Below the pieces are notes generated by a model. That model saw nothing but the letters and a program-made list of their open reading frames with translations, searched no databases and was not told the origin of the DNA. This document shows, one piece after another, positions 5,571-5,761 of a stretch of 5,761 nucleotides of DNA. Every line of letters starts with the position of its first letter. The stretch's first letter is position 1. This stretch comes from an uncultured bacterium (GTDB lineage Bacteria > Auribacterota > Tritonobacteria > UBA1439), in NCBI GenBank assembly GCA_937858775.1, contig CALLYX010000050.1, positions 1 through 5,761 of the forward strand, read 5' to 3'. Position numbers and translations under genes: made by a program.

Positions 5571-5761
5571 ACTGTTTTGCTCCAGTTGATTACTTCAGTC
5601 GCCAAACGGATCTTGTCGTCTTCAGACTGCATCAACGTCCGTGTGACGAGGACCGGCAGCGAATCAGCCAGCGCCTCGTCTGCATCCGACTCGTCAATCA
5701 CCAACCCATCCAACAACCCGGCATAGTACCGCATCAGGCCTTGCGGCGAGATCTCCAGTCC
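5567..5761 (-). CDS. cofD: CofD/FbiA 2-phospho-L-lactate transferase, C-terminal end (truncated by window edge)
   Basis: The minus strand is open in frame from the window edge for 64 codons to TGA (5569-5567). The protein begins GLEISPQGLMRYYAGLLDG and continues with LVIDESDAD and LPVLVTRTLM, ending in a helix. This matches the C-terminal region of CofD, where a 'GxExSPxG-hxxxYxxLLDGhVID' segment is followed by 'PVLVTDTLM'; here the Asp before TLM is Arg. CofD (FbiA) is the cytoplasmic enzyme that joins the activated phospholactyl group to Fo, making F420-0 or its dehydro form. It forms an operon with cofC, sharing ATGA. F420 synthesis is typical of Actinobacteria, some Chloroflexota and archaea. 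Codons such as TTG, GAT, GAA and GTA are common, in contrast to the GC-extreme operon at the other end. Confidence 0.85.
   Translation of the reverse strand, partial: GLEISPQGLMRYYAGLLDGLVIDESDADEALADSLPVLVTRTLMQSEDDKIRLATEVINWSKTV

Noticed and set aside
5139..5726. 195-codon plus-strand frame opposite the cofC/cofD segment
   Set aside because: The minus strand there encodes recognisable CofD, CofC and a beta domain with coupled ATGA start/stop; the plus frame shows no motif.
1..5761. tRNA, rRNA, CRISPR array, insertion sequence or phage genes
   Set aside because: No cloverleaf, repeat-spacer pattern, transposase motif or terminal inverted repeats were seen on either strand, including at the two joins.

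Overview
The first ~5.04 kb is GC-rich, tightly packed and entirely plus-strand. It carries the end of mcsA, then complete mcsB and clpC, then most of radA. This is the classic mcsA-mcsB-clpC-radA order of the protein-arginine-phosphorylation quality-control operon. McsB tags proteins with phosphoarginine, McsA is its zinc/UVR-domain activator, and ClpC (with ClpP, not in the window) unfolds and feeds tagged proteins to degradation. RadA is a recombination and branch-migration ATPase often co-transcribed with them. No ctsR repressor gene is visible; it could lie upstream of base 1. The operon is best known in low-GC Firmicutes, but this copy is very GC-rich: mcsB and clpC together contain no TTA, CTA or TCA codon. 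That suggests a GC-rich Gram-positive or one of the uncultured lineages that carry mcsB (for example Omnitrophota-like or other PVC-related bacteria). The phylum cannot be fixed from sequence reading alone.

The last ~720 bases do not belong to that operon. RadA reads normally up to its C-terminal Lon-protease-like domain (about base 5031-5045), then continues in frame into the C-terminal tail of a PhoU-family phosphate regulator and stops at 5135. A 72-base convergent gap with a plausible terminator follows. On the minus strand there is then the C-terminal part of an actinobacterial-type secreted or lipoprotein domain, joined in frame (about 5437-5456) to only the first ~43 residues of CofC (FbiD), an F420-biosynthesis guanylyltransferase. 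CofC is preceded, with a 4-base ATGA overlap, by the C-terminus of CofD (FbiA), which runs off the window end.

The window therefore shows two points where a conserved protein breaks off mid-domain and another begins mid-domain in frame, with no mobile element and with a drop in GC and a shift in codon use. The simplest reading is a chimeric assembly (or chimeric molecule) joining a GC-rich bacterial operon to one or two actinobacteria-like fragments. Genuine gene fusions are the less likely alternative. I found no convincing undescribed system; the two joins are the main thing to check before this contig is used for gene-context or phylogenetic claims.
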